Assembly: GCF_900086645.1 (NCBI RefSeq)
Contig: NZ_LT576451.1
Coordinates: 1,054,001 to 1,118,000, forward strand
Length of the DNA stretch: 64,000 bases
Reading direction: 5' to 3'
DNA from: Curtobacterium sp. 9128
Lineage (GTDB): Bacteria; Actinomycetota; Actinomycetes; Actinomycetales; Microbacteriaceae
The position numbers and the translations under genes are program-made. The notes beneath the pieces were generated by a model that was not told the DNA's origin, did not search any database, and saw only the letters and a list, made by a program, of their open reading frames with translations. Shown here piece by piece: positions 61,834-64,000 of this stretch. Each line of letters opens with the position of its first letter. The stretch's first letter is position 1.

Positions 61834-62457
61834 ATGACCGACCAGCGCTGGATCAAGATCTGCGGCCTGTCGACGCCCGAGACCGTGGACGCCGCCATCG
61901 ACGCCGGTGCCGACGCGGTCGGGTTCGTCTTCGCCGCTGGCAGTCCCCGGACCGTGACCGCCGACCGCGCGAAGGAGCTCGTCGAGCGGGTGCCGGACGG
62001 GATCGACGCCGTCGGCGTGTTCCGCGACCAGGAGATCGACGAGATCGTCGGGATCGCGTCAGCGGTGGGCCTCACGACCCTCCAACTGCACGGCGGCGAG
62101 TCGGCGACCGACTTCGCGCGTGCCCGGGACGCCGGGTTCTTCACGATCCGAGCGGTGTCGGCGGATGCCTACCTCGCCGAGTCCGCGGAACAGCGGGCGT
62201 CGTACGACCACGACCTGCTGCTGCTCGACGCCGCGGTGCCCGGCAGCGGACGGCTGATCGATCCCGCGTCCGTCACCGGCAAGGTCGACGAAGCGTGGAT
62301 CCTCGCAGGGGGCCTCACGCCGGCGAACGTCGTGGCTGCGGTCGAGAGCCTGGACCCCGACGGGGTCGACGTGTCGAGCGGTGTCGAGTCCGAGCGTGGC
62401 GTCAAGGACCCGGCGAAGATCCGGGCGTTCGTCGAGGCGGTCCGCAGCCTGCCCTGA
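61834..62457 (+). CDS. trpF: Phosphoribosylanthranilate isomerase
   Basis: 207 residues, TIM barrel. Catalytic Cys in WIKICGLS, then GFVFAAGSPRTV, TLQLHGGES, DLLLLDAAVPGSG, ILAGGLTPANVVAA and GVDVSSGVESERGVKDPAKI, all characteristic of TrpF. Converts PRA to CdRP in tryptophan synthesis. It stands away from other trp genes, as is common in actinobacteria, where PriA often replaces TrpF; the presence of a separate TrpF is notable. AGGA ribosome site 8 nt before ATG 61834. Confidence 0.9.
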   Translation: MTDQRWIKICGLSTPETVDAAIDAGADAVGFVFAAGSPRTVTADRAKELVERVPDGIDAVGVFRDQEIDEIVGIASAVGLTTLQLHGGESATDFARARDAGFFTIRAVSADAYLAESAEQRASYDHDLLLLDAAVPGSGRLIDPASVTGKVDEAWILAGGLTPANVVAAVESLDPDGVDVSSGVESERGVKDPAKIRAFVEAVRSLP

Positions 62458-62510
62458 CGGGGCCGACCCGTGCCTCCTGTCCGTGGCTGCGCCGTACCGG
62501 CGTTGCGCCG

Positions 62511-63281
62511 TCAGGCGCGGGCGCGACCGAGCGTCGGGATCAGCTCGGTGAGGAACGCGTCCGTGTCCTCCCAGCCCTCCACCGCATGGCAGGGGACGCC
62601 GAGCGCCTTCACCGGGTAGTCGTTGCCCTCGGGGTCGAGGCGGTCCCCGACGAACAGCATGTCGTCGAGCGCGATGCCGGTGAGCTCGGCCAGACGCTGC
62701 ATGCCGTACGCCTTGTCGATGCCCTTGCGGGTGATGTCGATGCTGGTGGATCCGCCGGAACGGACCTCGAGGTCGGGGAGCTCGGCCTGCACGCGGCGCC
62801 GGAGGTCGTCCTTCTTGGCACCCGTCGGGTCCCACACCTTCTTCGCGGCGACGGGCGCGGCCTGACCGAGGGCCGAGAACGTGATCTGTGACCCGCGGTC
62901 TTCGAGGATGGCACCCCAGGTCTCGGACTCCCAGTAGCCGGCGGCCTTCGCCTGGGACTCGACCGCGGCGAGGGCCTGCTGCTTCTGGGCGTCGGTGAGG
63001 TCCTCGGCGTACTGCAGCGCCCAATCGTCGTCGGACCAGCGGTAGTACCGGGTGCCGCAGGTGGGGAGCAGGTGCAGGTCGTCGAGCGTGAGACCGTCAC
63101 GGTGTCGCAGGGGCGTCACGAGCTGCTGCTCGAACTGGTGGAAGTTGCCGCCGCTGATCACGGCGACCGGGACCACGTCGAGCAGGGCGGCGAAGGTGTC
63201 GAGCATGCGCGGGTCGAGCGCGGACTTCGACGGGGCGAGGGTGTCGTCCAGATCGAACGCGACGAGACGTGGTGCGGTCAT
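62511..63281 (-). CDS. HAD-IIB family phosphatase/phosphomannomutase-like
   Basis: 256 residues. HAD motif I FDLDDTLA (Asp10 nucleophile), motif II VISGGN, motif III region DITRKGIDKAYG and motif IV FVGDRLDPEGNDYP; C2B cap between. Closest style is the sucrose-phosphatase/eukaryotic-phosphomannomutase group, so a sugar phosphate is likely. ATG 63281; a further-upstream ATG would add eight residues. CAGAAT at 63294-63289 lies 7 nt before the start, a possible leaderless signal. Confidence 0.88.
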   Translation of the reverse strand: MTAPRLVAFDLDDTLAPSKSALDPRMLDTFAALLDVVPVAVISGGNFHQFEQQLVTPLRHRDGLTLDDLHLLPTCGTRYYRWSDDDWALQYAEDLTDAQKQQALAAVESQAKAAGYWESETWGAILEDRGSQITFSALGQAAPVAAKKVWDPTGAKKDDLRRRVQAELPDLEVRSGGSTSIDITRKGIDKAYGMQRLAELTGIALDDMLFVGDRLDPEGNDYPVKALGVPCHAVEGWEDTDAFLTELIPTLGRARA

Positions 63282-63331
63282 GCCGTCGATTCTGTCATGC
63301 GACATGTCCCCGATCCTCAGGGCTGCGGGGA

Positions 63332-63742
63332 TCAGTGGATCGTTGCGGGAACCCGGTCGCGAGCGTACGTGATCTCCGTGTAGCCGTGCGGGGCCGGGTT
63401 GCCGTCGACGTCAAGGTTGACGAACACGACCTCGTCGATGGTGAGGATGCTGCGGTGCGTGAAGAGGTTCCGCGCCTCGGCCCGCATCGTCAGCGAGGTC
63501 CGGCCGAACCGGGTCGCGACGAGGCCGATCTCGACGATGTCGCCCTCCTTCGCCGAGGAGACGAACTCGATCTCGGACATGTACTTGGTGACGACCTTGC
63601 CGTTGCCGAGCTGGATGATCGCGTACACCGCGGCCTCTTCGTCGATCCAGCGGAGCAGGCTTCCACCGAAGAGCGTGCCGTTCGCGTTGAGGTCCTCCGG
63701 CCGGACCCACTTGCGGGTGTAGAAGTTCATCTCGGGCTGCAT
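63332..63742 (-). CDS. Hotdog-fold acyl-CoA thioesterase
   Basis: 136 residues. RPEDLNANGTLFGGSLLRWIDE is the YciA/BFIT-type thioesterase signature with the catalytic Asp, then EFVSSAKEGDIVEIGL and SLTMRAEARN. Hydrolyses medium or long acyl-CoAs. ATG 63742 is set by the family start; a TAGTAT -10-like box (63756-63751) lies 8 nt upstream, suggesting a nearly leaderless message. Overlaps nothing. Confidence 0.92.
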   Translation of the reverse strand: MQPEMNFYTRKWVRPEDLNANGTLFGGSLLRWIDEEAAVYAIIQLGNGKVVTKYMSEIEFVSSAKEGDIVEIGLVATRFGRTSLTMRAEARNLFTHRSILTIDEVVFVNLDVDGNPAPHGYTEITYARDRVPATIH

Positions 63743-63808
63743 GTCTGTACATACTACGCGGCCGGGATGCACGTGCGGGTCCCGGCCGCGGTCGTGCTGC
63801 TGGTGCGG

Positions 63809-64000
63809 TTACTCCTTGACGAGGACGACCTCGTCGAGTGCGATGCGGGTGCGCGGGGCGACCTCACGCTCTGCGGCCTTCTCCTCGAGCTGCGACGGGT
63901 CCGCGACGGTGCCGATCGCCGTGACGGTGAAGGGCACGAAGCGCTCCGGCAGGTCGAAGGCGGCGGCGAGGCCGGCGGCGTCGATGCCGGCCATCTGGTG
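63809..64000 (-). CDS. Nitroreductase-family protein, C-terminal part
   Basis: The frame is open to the window edge: 63 residues before the TAA. LPERFVPFTVTAIGTVADPSQL and RTRIALDEVVLV match the C-terminus of FMN-dependent nitroreductases (the usual PEGYEPVALVALG...RLPLDEVV). The FMN-binding N-terminus lies outside the window, so this is a family guess. Confidence 0.6.
   Translation of the reverse strand, partial: HQMAGIDAAGLAAAFDLPERFVPFTVTAIGTVADPSQLEEKAAEREVAPRTRIALDEVVLVKE

Noticed and set aside
62458-62510. Terminator hairpin between trpF and the HAD gene
   Set aside because: Only short imperfect arms are present; I could not find a convincing stem.

Overview
This is a GC-rich actinobacterial chromosome segment. 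It has frequent GTG starts, ATGA/GTGA start-stop overlaps, an HspR-type (not RpoH-type) heat-shock operon with HAIR operators, a ClpB without the N-domain, and several start codons that sit 6-8 nt downstream of a TANNNT -10 box (leaderless transcripts). The gene families fit Microbacteriaceae, and Curtobacterium is my best guess. That is inference from gene content and style, because there is no rRNA in the window. I see no tRNA or rRNA gene, no transposase, no integrase and no CRISPR array.

Layout. (1) 1-4211: end of an Opp/Dpp-type ABC importer (permease, fused double ATPase), an alpha/beta hydrolase and a GH1 beta-glucosidase that has no canonical start codon. (2) 4241-6458 (-): a secreted Ig-like protein and an ankyrin-repeat protein. 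The latter diverges from dnaK across two HAIR operators. (3) 6608-10669: dnaK-grpE-dnaJ-hspR. (4) 10817-28221: a Wzx/Wzy-type exopolysaccharide locus built as two facing arms. The + arm has a four-enzyme set matching UDP-GlcNAc(3NAc)A synthesis, a GT4, a flippase and a TAT-exported beta-helix protein. The - arm has the polymerase, two GT4s, the initiating phosphoglycosyl transferase, a Wzc-like tyrosine kinase and two secreted proteins with a shared C-terminal module. A second beta-helix protein and an RlmG-like methyltransferase follow (28399-30938). (5) 31065-36792: a DUF559/AbiEi-like gene between two inverted copies of a hairpin element, an aldo/keto reductase, a small hypothetical, a GH2 beta-mannosidase and tatA. 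(6) 36887-41150: MFS exporter, HAIR-controlled clpB, DUF2231 protein. (7) 41236-46564: six tightly packed genes for a two-component system, lipoprotein, adaptor and MacB-like ABC exporter. (8) 46666-50886: DUF2071 protein and a MalEFG-like sugar importer. (9) 51347-55315: fruR-fruK-fruA, lying between two direct copies of a repeated intergenic element. (10) 55626-64000: a nucleotide-sugar dehydratase, GH20 hexosaminidase with a divergent ROK regulator, DedA, DUF2945, Ser/Thr kinase, TrpF, HAD phosphatase, thioesterase and a partial nitroreductase.

How it fits together. Much of the window concerns plant-type or microbial glycans: import and cleavage of beta-glucosides, beta-mannosides, amino-sugar oligomers and fructose, and assembly of an exopolysaccharide. 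TatA (36520) serves the secretion route predicted for the two beta-helix proteins. Three loci (dnaK, clpB and probably the ankyrin gene) share HspR operators.

The most unusual content is structural. There are 40-bp identical direct repeats around the fru operon, inverted hairpins around the DUF559 gene, 18-nt tandem repeats inside two exopolysaccharide genes and between genes, and a dispersed 13-mer. The terminal module shared by the exopolysaccharide-linked secreted proteins and the paired beta-helix proteins are the best candidates for an undescribed system.
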